A stretch of DNA of 64,000 nucleotides from Clostridiales bacterium (GCA_017510605.1 JAFWMQ010000006.1:1-64000); one strand, 5' to 3'; positions 19,312-28,773 are shown, counted from the first letter of the stretch. Numbers and translations: made by a program. Notes: generated from the letters alone by a model not told the origin.

Positions 19312-19878
19312 TTACTTTATGTTAAGGAAGTTCTCGAGCATCTTCTTTCCGTCCGGCGTAAGGATCGATTCCGGATGGAACTGGACGCCGTAGATAGGAT
19401 ATTCTTTGTGCTGGACTCCCATGATCTCGCCGTCGTCGGCAACAGCGGTTATCTGCAGACATTCGGGGATGGTATCGCGGTCGGCAGCAAGTGAATGGTA
19501 TCGCGCAACCTTTGTGCGGTCACCGATGCCGCGGAACAGAGGACAATAAGAATAAAGTCCCACGTCAGACTGCTTTCCGTGCATAAGCTTTTCGGCATAT
19601 GTAATTACTGCTCCATAAGCCTTGCAGATCGCCTGGTGTCCCAAACAGACACCAAGTATCGGAATGTCATGTATCGATGCGGCGACATCGCAGATAACAC
19701 CGGCATCTTCCGGTCTTCCCGGACCGGGTGAAAGAATAATGCGGTCAGGTGCCAGCTCCTTTATTTCAGATACGGTCATCTCGTCATTGCGGATAACTTT
19801 GATATCGGGATCGATCTCTCCGATCAGCTGATAAAGGTTATAGGAAAAACTGTCGTAATTATCGATAAGAAGTATCAT
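19312..19878 (-). CDS. trpG: Anthranilate synthase component II (glutamine amidotransferase)
   Basis: This 188-residue class I amidotransferase releases ammonia from glutamine for TrpE. It starts MILLIDNYDSFSYNL, contains the oxyanion motif SPGPGRPEDAG, the nucleophile Cys in GVCLGHQAI and the His/Glu pair in VQFHPESILTPDG. It starts three bases after the trpE stop with GGAGG in the trpE end, so it is cotranslated. The same subunit may serve PabB in folate synthesis in some bacteria, but the trp T-box and neighbouring trpE favour tryptophan. No trpD, C, F, B or A follows. Confidence 0.95.
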   Translation of the reverse strand: MILLIDNYDSFSYNLYQLIGEIDPDIKVIRNDEMTVSEIKELAPDRIILSPGPGRPEDAGVICDVAASIHDIPILGVCLGHQAICKAYGAVITYAEKLMHGKQSDVGLYSYCPLFRGIGDRTKVARYHSLAADRDTIPECLQITAVADDGEIMGVQHKEYPIYGVQFHPESILTPDGKKMLENFLNIK

Positions 19879-19881
19879 CTT

Positions 19882-21342
19882 TTATACCTCCTGTGCGAGC
19901 GTCAGCGAGTTAAGGACTGCCTTTGCCTTGTTGAGACACTCTTCATATTCTTTCTCCGGATTGGAGTCAGCAACTATGCCGGCACCGCTTCTTACAAAGA
20001 CTTTTCCGTTTTTCTTGTAAGCAATGCGGATCGCAATGCAGGTGTCCATATTGCCTGTGAAGTCGATATAACCTATCGCGCCGCCATAGATTCCACGCTT
20101 GTTGTTCTCGAGTTCTCCGATAAGCTGGCAGGCACGGATCTTCGGAGCACCTGACAGGGTTCCCGCGGGCAGCACTGCTTCGATCGCATCGAGTGCATCG
20201 TGCTTCGAGTCTATCTTTCCGCGGACAGTAGAACCGATATGCATTACATGGGAATAACGCTCAATGCTTCTGAGCTTTTCGACTTCTACCGAACCGAATT
20301 CGCTGATCTTTCCAAGGTCGTTGCGTCCGAGATCAACAAGCATGTTATGCTCTGCAAGTTCTTTTTCATCAGCAAGAAGTTCCTCTTCGAGTTTCTTGTC
20401 CTCATCGTAAGTCTTTCCTCTTGGTCTCGTACCTGCGAGAGGAAACGTGTGAAGGATCCCGTCTTCAAGCTTGACCAGAGTCTCGGGAGAAGCTCCGGCA
20501 ACTTCAACATCGGTTCCTGCAAAATAGAACATATAAGGCGAAGGATTGATGGTCCTTAGTATTCTGTATGTATTAAGAAGGCTTCCCTCGAATGAAGCTG
20601 ACAGTCTGTTAGACAGAACGATCTGGAAAATATCGCCTTCAAATATATGGTGCTTGGCTTTTTCTACCATGGAACAGTACTCATCTTTTGTAAACAAAGG
20701 CGTTACTTCCGAGAGGAGCCTGCCTTCAGCTTCTTCGCTTTTCTCACCTGTCTTCAAGAGCGTGATCAGGGCTTCGAGCTCTTCTGAAGCTTCCTGATAA
20801 CCTTCATCAATATTATCCAGTGACATATTGGAGATAAGGATGAGTTTTTGCTTAACATGGTCAAATGCTATGACCTTATCGAAAAGCATCAGGTCAACAT
20901 CTTTGAACTCTTCAGTGTCAATTACATCGCACTTTGCGGCAGGCTCTGCATACCCGAGATAGTCGTATGAGAAATAACCGACAAGGCCGCCTGTAAAAGA
21001 CGGCAGATATGAGAATCCCGGGCTCCTGAAATGAGACATTATCTCTCTTATTATCTTAGAAGGATTATCAGTCTTCTCGGTCTTATCGCCATATGTGATC
21101 TCGCCGTTGATACAGGTGATCTCAAGTATAGGATCGAACCCCAGGAAAGTATATCTTCCCCACTTCTCGTCAGCCTGCGCGGATTCGAGCATATAGGCAT
21201 GAGCAGATGCATTTTTTAAAATGCGGATAGTCTCGATGGGGGTTGTGAAATCAGATAAAATCTCACAGCTTACAGGCACGACATCGTACTTGCCGGTCTT
21301 AGCCAGTTCCCTGACCTCATCAATTGACGGTACAACTTTCAC
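19882..21342 (-). CDS. trpE: Anthranilate synthase component I
   Basis: The 486-residue protein makes anthranilate from chorismate, the first step toward tryptophan. Typical motifs are FLGFDPILEI, SPYMFYFAG, ASPETLVKLEDG, the catalytic AGTRPRGKT, and GTLSGAPKIRACQLIGELE near the C-terminus. I chose the GTG at 21342, with GGAGG eight bases upstream; the first GTG in the frame, at 21351, overlaps that RBS. The N-terminal region near residues 30-40 has ESAQADEKWGRYTFLG, the usual feedback-site neighbourhood. The gene sits behind a complete tRNA-Trp T-box leader, so it is induced when tRNA-Trp is uncharged. Confidence 0.95.
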   Translation of the reverse strand: MKVVPSIDEVRELAKTGKYDVVPVSCEILSDFTTPIETIRILKNASAHAYMLESAQADEKWGRYTFLGFDPILEITCINGEITYGDKTEKTDNPSKIIREIMSHFRSPGFSYLPSFTGGLVGYFSYDYLGYAEPAAKCDVIDTEEFKDVDLMLFDKVIAFDHVKQKLILISNMSLDNIDEGYQEASEELEALITLLKTGEKSEEAEGRLLSEVTPLFTKDEYCSMVEKAKHHIFEGDIFQIVLSNRLSASFEGSLLNTYRILRTINPSPYMFYFAGTDVEVAGASPETLVKLEDGILHTFPLAGTRPRGKTYDEDKKLEEELLADEKELAEHNMLVDLGRNDLGKISEFGSVEVEKLRSIERYSHVMHIGSTVRGKIDSKHDALDAIEAVLPAGTLSGAPKIRACQLIGELENNKRGIYGGAIGYIDFTGNMDTCIAIRIAYKKNGKVFVRSGAGIVADSNPEKEYEECLNKAKAVLNSLTLAQEV

Positions 21343-21380
21343 TTCAGTCACCTCCGACTTTTCGATTTGTCACAGGGCAA

Positions 21381-21423
21381 TAAAAAAGCCCCCGACAAAA
21401 GATTTCTGTCTTCTGTCAAGGAC
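21381..21423 (-). terminator. T-box regulated terminator
   Basis: A 15-bp stem with G-U pairs (21409-21423 with 21388-21402), a 6-base loop and TTTTTT at 21382-21387 form the attenuator of the T-box leader. Confidence 0.9.
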
Positions 21424-21668
21424 GAATAAAACCTTTATCCGCGGTGCCACCTTGATTCACGGCATGACCCGTGCACTTGCAAGATACCAACATATCTCCG
21501 GCCTCTGACGCGTGCCCTGCGTCGCAACATACTTGGGGATAACCCTTTCCTTCGCGCCCTCCGGAGTCCATTCACTTCAGGTCCTTGTGTCCGGATCTCA
21601 CCATCCCGGGCTCTCTTTGACAGGTATTCCGTAAAGCTACTCACTCTCCGTCAACGGTTTGCTAAATT
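21381..21668 (-). promoter_or_regulatory. tRNA-Trp T-box leader of trpEG
   Basis: The minus-strand leader has the T-box core GGTGGCACCGCG (21440-21451), Stem I elements GAGAGCCCGGGATGGTGAG and, in the specifier loop, GAA-TGG-A, with the TGG (Trp) codon at 21568-21570. A terminator hairpin with T-run follows at 21381-21423. By family knowledge, uncharged tRNA-Trp pairs with the specifier and T-box and prevents termination. Confidence 0.95.
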
Positions 21669-21674
21669 GAGATA

Positions 21675-21703
21675 AAAATACTATATGGAATATCCGTTGT
21701 CAA
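21675..21703 (-). promoter_or_regulatory. trp operon promoter
   Basis: On the minus strand, TTGACA (21698-21703), a 17-base spacer and TATTTT (21675-21680) are properly placed just upstream of the T-box leader, giving a predicted start near 21668. Confidence 0.75.
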
Positions 21704-21718
21704 CATAATGCCCAAATA

Positions 21719-21751
21719 AAGAAGACTGCCTCTACATGTGAGACAGTCTTC
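21719..21751 (-). terminator. Terminator of the gat-prsA-like operon
   Basis: GAAGACTGCCTC (21721-21732) pairs with GAGACAGTCTTC (21740-21751) with one mismatch, followed on the minus strand by TTTATTTG. It lies 21 bases after the stop of the PrsA-like gene and overlaps nothing of the trp promoter. Confidence 0.8.
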
Positions 21752-21772
21752 AAGTAATTAGTAAATATATTA

Positions 21773-23302
21773 TTATGATTTATAAATCAGATACTTTACT
21801 AATCCTGCATTGATCGTATAACCGGGGTTATTGCTCTCGAGGCTTGCATTCCAGTTATTGAAGTTCTCGGAAATGATCTCATCTCTTACTGCATTGAACC
21901 AAGCCGGTTTAGAAGAATCGAAATAGTAAACATATACTGTCTTCTGGTCAGCAGATACCACGGTCTTGATATCACCCTGCTTACGGTCGCTCTCGAAAAG
22001 CCATGCATGTACTTCAACTGCTGCGGGATCCTGTCCCTCTCCTTCTGCAGGCTTAAGGCTCTCCTCTGTTGAATAAGGAGCATAACCACCGTTGATTATC
22101 TCGTCAGTCTTTGACGAATGCTCTTTAACAACATTGTAGAAAGAGAACGGATCCATTCCCTGTACGCAATAAGATGAAGCATCAGCAATTGTCTGGTTAA
22201 CAGCAGCGGTGATCTCCTCAGGTGTTGCGTCACTCTTGATGTCAGGAGTCAATGTTAGGACTCTGAATGAAACTGTCGGAGTCTCATCAAGCCTCTTGTC
22301 TGCAATATAGACAACGTAAACACCAAATTCACCCTCGATAGTCTTTACATCACCGGTAGAAGCATCATTACTGAAGATGAATGATTTAACGTCGGAAGCG
22401 ACATATGTAGTAGCATATTCCATGTTCTCAGAGAAAGTAGGATCTGCGCCGTCTTCATATGCCTTAAGAGTTTCCTCATCACCCTTTTCCTTAAGATAAT
22501 CCATAACAGCCTGTCTGAATGAAGCAGAATCTGTTGTGGCACCTGCTATTTTCTCAGCAGAAGCTTTGCACTTATCAAAATCAACTACCTTACCGTCAGC
22601 ATCCTTGTCAGCTGAAACAAAGAAATAGTTGTAATCACAAACGTAGTACTTATAAGGATCAGCGTCGAATCTTGCCTGAACCTGCTCATCCGTAGGAACG
22701 ACTGAAGGATCAAACTGCTGGAGATAGTATCCGTATTCCTCAACAAGGGCTTCACGTGCCTGGAACTCAATATATAATCTTCTTGTCATTCCTGTTCCGA
22801 AAAGAGCCTGAAGATACTGCTGGCCGGAACCGAAACCATACATCATTGCGTAAAGATCAAGTGTCTCAAGGTTCTTAGCAGCGATAGCACGTGCTTTGGA
22901 GTATTCCATAAAGCCGTTCTGCTGTGCAGCACGCTCAACCAAAGCCAAAGTCTTCATCTGAGTTGCTGTTTCTCTCAAGAGCCAGTCTCTGTAAGTCTCA
23001 CCTGTGCTTGTATCATAAACTTCATCCAAATGCTCTTCTGCGACCATACCATACTGGGAATATGAGTCATATACCTCTTGGAAATGGAAATTGGTCTCAA
23101 GAACAGAATAATTCTTTACGGTCTTAGTTGTTCCATCCGTGAGAGTCTCTGTAATAGAAACACCTGTCAAAGTCTTTGGAAGTATTCCGGAGATATAGAT
23201 GAAAAAGCCTGCAACAATAGCAAGAATAAGAGCTATAACAAATACTACTCCGCCTGTAGCAACCTTTCTGCTTGACTTTCCGGACTTGGAGGTCTTGGCC
23301 AT
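21773..23302 (-). CDS. Membrane-anchored PrsA/SurA-like foldase
   Basis: The 509-residue protein has a basic N-terminus, one membrane helix (residues 19-42, VVFVIALILAIVAGFFIYISG) and a long extracellular part. Residues 60-250 resemble the SurA/PrsA N-terminal chaperone region, with helical text such as YGYYLQQFDPSVVPTDEQVQ. A parvulin-like region follows (residues about 280-340, GDVKTIEGEFGVYVVYIADK), matching the end of a peptidyl-prolyl isomerase domain. A second such region may follow. No lipobox is seen, unlike classical PrsA. It is the last gene of a run from gatC, starts 44 bases after the HAD gene, and has its own terminator. The assignment rests on domain shape and is moderate. Confidence 0.7.
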   Translation of the reverse strand: MAKTSKSGKSSRKVATGGVVFVIALILAIVAGFFIYISGILPKTLTGVSITETLTDGTTKTVKNYSVLETNFHFQEVYDSYSQYGMVAEEHLDEVYDTSTGETYRDWLLRETATQMKTLALVERAAQQNGFMEYSKARAIAAKNLETLDLYAMMYGFGSGQQYLQALFGTGMTRRLYIEFQAREALVEEYGYYLQQFDPSVVPTDEQVQARFDADPYKYYVCDYNYFFVSADKDADGKVVDFDKCKASAEKIAGATTDSASFRQAVMDYLKEKGDEETLKAYEDGADPTFSENMEYATTYVASDVKSFIFSNDASTGDVKTIEGEFGVYVVYIADKRLDETPTVSFRVLTLTPDIKSDATPEEITAAVNQTIADASSYCVQGMDPFSFYNVVKEHSSKTDEIINGGYAPYSTEESLKPAEGEGQDPAAVEVHAWLFESDRKQGDIKTVVSADQKTVYVYYFDSSKPAWFNAVRDEIISENFNNWNASLESNNPGYTINAGLVKYLIYKS

Positions 23303-23346
23303 TTTGACTACCTTCCTTATATATTATTATTAAAAAGCACCAAACA

Positions 23347-24006
23347 TTATAATTCGGAGCCCTTGATAATGCAAGGAAGGAGTTCAGGAATATCAATAAA
23401 ATAGTCAGGTCCTAACTGTTCTAATTCATCTTTAGGCATCTTAGTCCATCCGACAAGAGCAAAATCAGCGCCTGCATCTTCAGCGGAAAGAATGTCCGGA
23501 ACAGCATCCCCGACGTAAAGAACGCGGCTCATATCGGTTATTCCCATTCTCTTTGCCGCTTCGATCAGAGGATCTCCGTGCGGCTTAGCGCGTTCCGTTG
23601 CCTCGCGGAAGACCATGGTGTCAAAGTATCCGCCCAGTTCCAAAAGATCTATGGTTATCATTGCAGAAGATTCGCGTTTCGAAGTCACAATGCCCTGTTT
23701 GACACCCATGGACCTTATTTTCGAGAGAAAATCATAAACACCGGGAAAGATCGGGACAGCATTTTCTTTGAGTCTGGAGCAATTATATTCAAGGTAAGCT
23801 GAGATCAGGCGCTCTTTTGTCCCGTCATCATGCATCGCAAAAGTATCGCCTAACGGCCTTCCGATATAGCTCATAAGATCATCACGGGTACGGTCAGTTC
23901 CCCCGAGAACGACTTCATAAGCTTTATAGAAACAATCCATTATCAGCGGAATCGAATCCCACAATGTTCCGTCGAGGTCATAAAGAACGAGATCGTATTT
24001 ACTCAT
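23347..24006 (-). CDS. HAD-family phosphatase (phosphoglycolate phosphatase-like)
   Basis: The 219-residue protein has all four HAD motifs: DLDGTL (motif I, with the nucleophile Asp), VTSK (motif II), the conserved Lys in ATERAKPHGDPL (motif III) and VLYVGDAVPD (motif IV). The helical cap between motifs I and II is of the C1 type. Gph-type enzymes hydrolyse 2-phosphoglycolate and others act on different phosphates, so the substrate cannot be named. It overlaps the CNNM-like gene by 8 bases at its start (ATG 24006), so they are coupled. Confidence 0.88.
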   Translation of the reverse strand: MSKYDLVLYDLDGTLWDSIPLIMDCFYKAYEVVLGGTDRTRDDLMSYIGRPLGDTFAMHDDGTKERLISAYLEYNCSRLKENAVPIFPGVYDFLSKIRSMGVKQGIVTSKRESSAMITIDLLELGGYFDTMVFREATERAKPHGDPLIEAAKRMGITDMSRVLYVGDAVPDILSAEDAGADFALVGWTKMPKDELEQLGPDYFIDIPELLPCIIKGSEL

Positions 24007-25345
24007 CGCTCTTGGTTCCTTCGTCCTTCTCGCCTTCCTCAGACAAAACGACGGGATTAATATGGATCAGGACCTTGGATATGGCATTCTCCTCGACTTT
24101 AAGGACCTTTATCCTCAGGTTCTTATAGTTGACGACAGGTTTTTCCTTCTCTTCCGGAACACGGTCAAGCTGGGAAATAACAAGACCTGCGATCGTATCA
24201 TATTCGTCATCCGTGAGCTCTATATCGATAACATCCTCAAGGTCACTCAGGGTCATATCGCCCCTGACGATATAATCTCCGTTGGACAGTCTTACAAACT
24301 CATCGGCTTCATCGTCAAATTCATCGGTGATATTTCCTACGAGCTCTTCAAGCATATCCTCGATAGTCGCAATGCCCATTGTTCCGCCGTACTCATCAAC
24401 GATAACAGCCATCTGCATTCCGCAGTTCTTCATCTCGCCGAAAAGCGATGAGATCTTACGCGTCTCGTGGACAATAAGAGGCTCTCTTATAAACTTCTCG
24501 AGTTTAAAAGGTTTGTCCTCCGTTGGCGGCATAATACCTATCAGGTCCTTGATGTGAAGGATTCCGATGATATCATCGATCGTGTCTTTATAAACAGGGA
24601 TCCTCGTAAACTTCTCTTCCCTTGCTACGTGCATTACTTCGTCATAGCCGGCATCAATAGGAAGTGATACGATCTTCTTCCTGTGAGTCATTATCTCCGA
24701 GACTTCCTTGTCATTAAACTCGAAAACATTCTCGATCATTTCTTTCTCAGTATCCTCAATGTTTCCGGATTCGGAGCCCACGTCGACCATCATACGGATC
24801 TCTTCCTCTGTTACAGGCTTATCCGTCTGGTTGGGATCGATCTTGAAAAGCTTTAAGACAAGATTCGTAGACTTGGTAAGGAACCATACGAAAGGCTTTA
24901 AGAGAGCGCCGAAGAATTTAACGATATTGGCAGCCGCAAAGGCCCATTTCTCAGGGTTATTCTGGGCAACGCGTTTAGGAACCAGCTCGCCTAAAACGAG
25001 CGAGAAATAAGACAGAAAGATAGTAATCAGAACCGTCCAGAGTGATTCCATCCAGGCATACTTGGAAGCAGGATCGACCAGAAGCGCGAGCTTGCTTGCG
25101 AAGCTGTTGGCAGCAAAAGCGGACGATAAGAATCCGGCCAGAGTTACGCCGACCTGGATCGTCGCCAGGAAGTTCCCGGGATTATCAAGGAATTTTATAA
25201 CACGCAAGGCTTTCCTGTCGCCATCTTCAGCGAGCTTATGCATTTTCGCATCGTTAAGCGAGATAACAGCCATCTCGGTGCCTGAGAAAAAGGCATTAAC
25301 GAGAACGAAGAATATTACCAGTAAAACGCTCAATAATGTGTCCAT
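23999..25345 (-). CDS. CNNM/CorC-type membrane protein (DUF21-CBS-CorC_HlyC)
   Basis: The 448-residue protein starts with a DUF21 domain of four hydrophobic helices (residues 5-180, with NAFFSGTEMAVISLNDAKM), then a pair of CBS domains (about 205-325, with MTHRKKIVSLPIDA and GILHIKDLIGI) and a CorC_HlyC domain (about 340-425, with VIVDEYGGTMGIATIEDMLEE just before it). Members are linked to Mg2+ or Co2+ export, and the older name hemolysin C is misleading. Its ATG shares the final A of the gatB stop (TAATG), and its end overlaps the HAD gene. Confidence 0.93.
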   Translation of the reverse strand: MDTLLSVLLVIFFVLVNAFFSGTEMAVISLNDAKMHKLAEDGDRKALRVIKFLDNPGNFLATIQVGVTLAGFLSSAFAANSFASKLALLVDPASKYAWMESLWTVLITIFLSYFSLVLGELVPKRVAQNNPEKWAFAAANIVKFFGALLKPFVWFLTKSTNLVLKLFKIDPNQTDKPVTEEEIRMMVDVGSESGNIEDTEKEMIENVFEFNDKEVSEIMTHRKKIVSLPIDAGYDEVMHVAREEKFTRIPVYKDTIDDIIGILHIKDLIGIMPPTEDKPFKLEKFIREPLIVHETRKISSLFGEMKNCGMQMAVIVDEYGGTMGIATIEDMLEELVGNITDEFDDEADEFVRLSNGDYIVRGDMTLSDLEDVIDIELTDDEYDTIAGLVISQLDRVPEEKEKPVVNYKNLRIKVLKVEENAISKVLIHINPVVLSEEGEKDEGTKSDE

Positions 25346-26784
25346 TATTTCATTCCGTTAAGAATATCGATCAGTGTCTGTCTTACTACCTGGTGGTCAG
25401 CCTTTCCCTTGAGAGCTCTCATGGACTGGCCGATAAGGAACGTGAGGTTCTTCTCTTCGCCTGCCAGATATCCGTTTACAGCCTTCTCATTAGCTGCGAT
25501 TATCTCTTTGATAACTGGTTCTATTGCGCCTGAATCAGATACAAGAGCAAGGCCGTTATCAGCGATATACTTCTCGGGGTCTGTGCCGTTAAGGAACGCT
25601 TCCTCAAGAGCCTTCTGACCCGATTTGCGGTTTATCTTACCCTCGTTTACAAGGTTAATGATCTTGCCCATGATCTTACCGTCGAAGTCGATGTCGCCGG
25701 CAAGGACCTTGGCATCCTTCGCTATCTTCAGGAGGTCTGTCATGAGCCAGTTAGAGCAGTCCTTAGGGCTTGACGTAACTTCGCACGCGCTCTCGAAAAC
25801 CTTTACCAGAGCCGGAGTTCCCGTGATGATATCGGCATCATATTCAGGAAGGCCCAGTTCCTTCACATATCTCTCGCGTTTTGCATCGGCAAACTCGGGG
25901 AGCCCGGATCTTATCTTATCCAGGAAATCATCGGAGATATTGATCGGCATAAGGTCAGGATCCGGGAAATACTTATAATCCTGGGCATTCTCCTTGGAAC
26001 GCATGGAATATGTGTATTCCTGCTCATCGTCCCAACGTCTTGTCTCCTGGATTACTTTGCCGCCTTCTTCGATCAGGTCGATCTGTCTGTCGCGCTCATA
26101 TTCTATTGCGCGCTCGATCGCCTTAAGGCTTGCGATATTCTTCATCTCGGTCCTGGTTCCGAACTCTTTCTGACCTCTGGGTCTTACGGAGAGATTGACG
26201 TCTGCTCTCATGGAGCCTTCCTGCATCTTGCAGTCGGAAATGCCGAGATACTGCATTGTGTCTCTCAGTTTTTCGAGATATGCAATGACCTCTTCTCCGC
26301 TTCTGAAATCAGGCTCTGAAACGATCTCGAGGAGCGGGACGCCGCAGCGGTTGAAGTCAACCATAGTCATTCCAGTAACAGGATCGTGGACAAGCTTGCC
26401 GGCATCTTCTTCCATATGTATCTCATGAATACCAATGGATTTAACACCCTGCGATGTCTTTATGTCTACATGACCGTTTCTGCATATCGGAAAGTAAAGC
26501 TGTGAAATCTGATATGCCTTAGGAAGATCAGGATAGAAATAATTCTTACGGTCAAATTTGTTATTTCTTGTTATCTCGCAGTTAAGTGCAAGTCCTGCCT
26601 TAACGGCATACTCTACGACCTGCTTGTTGAGCGTAGGAAGTGTACCGGGCATACCGGAGCAGACTTCGCATACATGTGTATTAGGCTCGCCTCCGAATTT
26701 GGCTGAGCATCCGCAGAAGATCTTCGATTCTGTCGAGAGCTCGCAGTGTACTTCAAGGCCTATAACCATCTCATAATCCTGCAT
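25345..26784 (-). CDS. gatB: Asp/Glu-tRNA amidotransferase subunit B
   Basis: The 479-residue protein opens with MVIGLEVHCELSTESKIFC and contains CEVCSGMPGTLP, HMEEDAGKLVH and EQEYTYSMRSKENAQDYKYFPDPDL, all GatB hallmarks. It phosphorylates the misacylated Glu-tRNA-Gln or Asp-tRNA-Asn using ATP and receives ammonia from GatA. The C-terminal Yqey-like tail is present (ending VVRQTLIDILNGMK). It starts five bases after gatA with its RBS in the gatA end, completing the order gatC-gatA-gatB. The length is normal. Confidence 0.97.
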   Translation of the reverse strand: MQDYEMVIGLEVHCELSTESKIFCGCSAKFGGEPNTHVCEVCSGMPGTLPTLNKQVVEYAVKAGLALNCEITRNNKFDRKNYFYPDLPKAYQISQLYFPICRNGHVDIKTSQGVKSIGIHEIHMEEDAGKLVHDPVTGMTMVDFNRCGVPLLEIVSEPDFRSGEEVIAYLEKLRDTMQYLGISDCKMQEGSMRADVNLSVRPRGQKEFGTRTEMKNIASLKAIERAIEYERDRQIDLIEEGGKVIQETRRWDDEQEYTYSMRSKENAQDYKYFPDPDLMPINISDDFLDKIRSGLPEFADAKRERYVKELGLPEYDADIITGTPALVKVFESACEVTSSPKDCSNWLMTDLLKIAKDAKVLAGDIDFDGKIMGKIINLVNEGKINRKSGQKALEEAFLNGTDPEKYIADNGLALVSDSGAIEPVIKEIIAANEKAVNGYLAGEEKNLTFLIGQSMRALKGKADHQVVRQTLIDILNGMK

Positions 26785-26789
26785 GATCT

Positions 26790-28286
26790 TTAGCCCTCCC
26801 CTCTTATTGCTTCTTCAGGGATCCTGTTCTCGAAGCCCTCGTCTGCGGTTGCTTTCTGATAAGCAGATGCAACGCCTATTACCGTCTCCTCGGCAAACCT
26901 GCCGCCCATGATCTGAAGACCTACGGGGAGTCCGTCTGATGTGAAGCCGCAAGGCACTGACATCGCGGGAATGCCTACGATATTTACAAGTACCGTGCAG
27001 ATATCACCAAGATACATCTTCAAGGGATCTGATAAACTCTCGCCTTTTTTCAGTGCGGCGGTCGGAGCAACAGGTCCCAGGATCGCATCGTATTTTGTAA
27101 ATGCCTGATCGAATGCCTGCTTGATAAGATTCTTAACTCTCAGCGCTTTATTGTAGTATGCATCGTAATAACCCGATGAGAGAACGAAGTTGCCGAGCAT
27201 GATCCTTCTCTTGACTTCAAGCCCGAATCCTTCGCTTCTGGATCTGATATAAAGCTGTCCAAGATCCTCAATGCCTTCAGGTCTGTAACCGTACTTTACG
27301 CCGTCGTACCTTGACAGGTTCGAGCAGGCTTCTGCCGTGCAGATGATGTAATAAGTCGGAATTGCATATTTAATGATAGGCATCGAAAATGTCTCGACTG
27401 AAGCGCCTTTGGACTTAAGCACTTCAACGGCATTTAGAACAGCCTTCTTAACATCTTCGTCGATACCGTCACCGATGTATTCTTCGGGTATACCGAACTT
27501 TTTACCCTCAAGACTGTAGTTACCGATTGCAGAAAGATCGAGTTTCTCTGACTCTAATGACGACTGGTCTTTCTGGTCTTTTCCGCTGATAACGTTGAAT
27601 ACAGCAGCGATATCCTCGGCTTTCCTTCCGATCGGGCCGATCTGGTCCAAAGAAGACGCGAAAGCAACAAGTCCGTATCTTGATACTGCGCCATATGTAG
27701 GCTTAAGACCAGTAACACCGCAGAATGATGCAGGCTGTCTTATCGAACCGCCCGTATCAGAACCTAATGCGACCGGTGCAAGTGCAGCTGCAACGCATGC
27801 CGCAGAACCGCCGGATGAACCGCCGGGAACCCTGTCCTTGTCCCATGGATTGGATGTGATCCCGAAGTAGCTCGTCTCTGTTGTAGAGCCCATTGCGAAC
27901 TCATCCATATTTGTCTTGCCGAGAATTACCATTCCGGCTTCTTCTATTTTCCGGATTACTTCTGCATCGTAAGGAGGCACAAAATTATCGAGCATCTTTG
28001 ATGCACATGTAGTTCTGATTCCCTTAGTGCAGATGTTATCCTTAATTGCGATCGGCACGCCTGCAAGAGGACCTGTAAGCGTTCCGGCCTTGATCGCTTC
28101 ATCTGCCTTGGCAGCCTTATCTAATGCTTCATCTCTGATAACGGTGACATAAGACTTATAATCACCGTCTTTTGCATCTATGGCATCAAGAAAAGCCTTT
28201 GTTGCCTGAACAGAGGTGATCTTTCCTTCCCTGATGGCTGAGCCTATTTCAAGAGCTCCTAATCTGCGAATCTCTGTATCTGTCAT
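26790..28286 (-). CDS. gatA: Asp/Glu-tRNA amidotransferase subunit A
   Basis: This 498-residue amidase releases ammonia from glutamine for tRNA transamidation. The Ser-cisSer-Lys triad is visible: Lys in PIAIKDNICTKGI, and the two serines in the segment GGSSGGSAACVAAALAPV and VALGSDTGGSIRQPA. The C-terminal half has the usual FGLEVKRRIMLGNFVLSSGY. It starts ten bases after gatC and overlaps nothing. Many Firmicutes lack glutaminyl- and asparaginyl-tRNA synthetase and need this complex to make Gln-tRNA and/or Asn-tRNA. Confidence 0.97.
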   Translation of the reverse strand: MTDTEIRRLGALEIGSAIREGKITSVQATKAFLDAIDAKDGDYKSYVTVIRDEALDKAAKADEAIKAGTLTGPLAGVPIAIKDNICTKGIRTTCASKMLDNFVPPYDAEVIRKIEEAGMVILGKTNMDEFAMGSTTETSYFGITSNPWDKDRVPGGSSGGSAACVAAALAPVALGSDTGGSIRQPASFCGVTGLKPTYGAVSRYGLVAFASSLDQIGPIGRKAEDIAAVFNVISGKDQKDQSSLESEKLDLSAIGNYSLEGKKFGIPEEYIGDGIDEDVKKAVLNAVEVLKSKGASVETFSMPIIKYAIPTYYIICTAEACSNLSRYDGVKYGYRPEGIEDLGQLYIRSRSEGFGLEVKRRIMLGNFVLSSGYYDAYYNKALRVKNLIKQAFDQAFTKYDAILGPVAPTAALKKGESLSDPLKMYLGDICTVLVNIVGIPAMSVPCGFTSDGLPVGLQIMGGRFAEETVIGVASAYQKATADEGFENRIPEEAIRGEG

Positions 28287-28295
28287 GCTGCCCCC

Positions 28296-28583
28296 TTAAT
28301 CAAAGGTCTTCGGCACGAGGATCGTACCGTCCTTTGTCTCGGGAGCGTTGCTCAGGACCGCATCCCTCATATCATCATTTGAAATTATATCCTCACGGGT
28401 AACATTGGCGATGCCTGCAGCATGGCTCAAAGGCTCTACGCCTTCCGTATCAAGCTCGCTCAACTGGTCAAAATAACCCAGAATATCGCCTAATGCCTTC
28501 TGTGTTTTCTCTTCATCTTCAGGGCTCAGTTCCAATCGTCCGAGGCTCTCAAGATACTGAACAAGGTCTTTGGTAATCTCCAT
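28296..28583 (-). CDS. gatC: Asp/Glu-tRNA amidotransferase subunit C
   Basis: The 95-residue subunit wraps GatA and stabilises the GatCAB complex. It shows the family pattern LGRLELSPEDEEKTQKALGD and ends with the conserved VEPLSHA and LVPKTFD segments. ATG 28583 follows AAGGAGCGTAATTTC. It is the first gene of the run gatC-gatA-gatB-CNNM-HAD-PrsA. The promoter lies in 28584-28719 but no clear hexamer pair was found. Confidence 0.94.
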   Translation of the reverse strand: MEITKDLVQYLESLGRLELSPEDEEKTQKALGDILGYFDQLSELDTEGVEPLSHAAGIANVTREDIISNDDMRDAVLSNAPETKDGTILVPKTFD

Positions 28584-28719
28584 GAAATTACGCTCCTTAT
28601 CTGCTGTTTTCTAAATGTCTATAACCTTAAAAGTGTAACATGATGCATATTTTAAGTAAATAAATAGAAGGAGCTCAAAAAGCATATTGACCGTAATGTC
28701 AAATCCTTTATTGAAACAG

Positions 28720-28750
28720 AATGGGGATGTCTTTGTAAGACACCCCCATT
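28720..28750 (-). terminator. Hairpin after the lipoprotein gene
   Basis: AATGGGGATGTCTT (28720-28733) pairs with 28737-28750 (one mismatch) around a TGT loop. On the minus strand it follows the lipoprotein stop at 28774; the following T-tract (CTGTTTCAATA) is weak. Confidence 0.6.
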
Positions 28751-28773
28751 TTGGATCAGTTTACAACAGAAGA

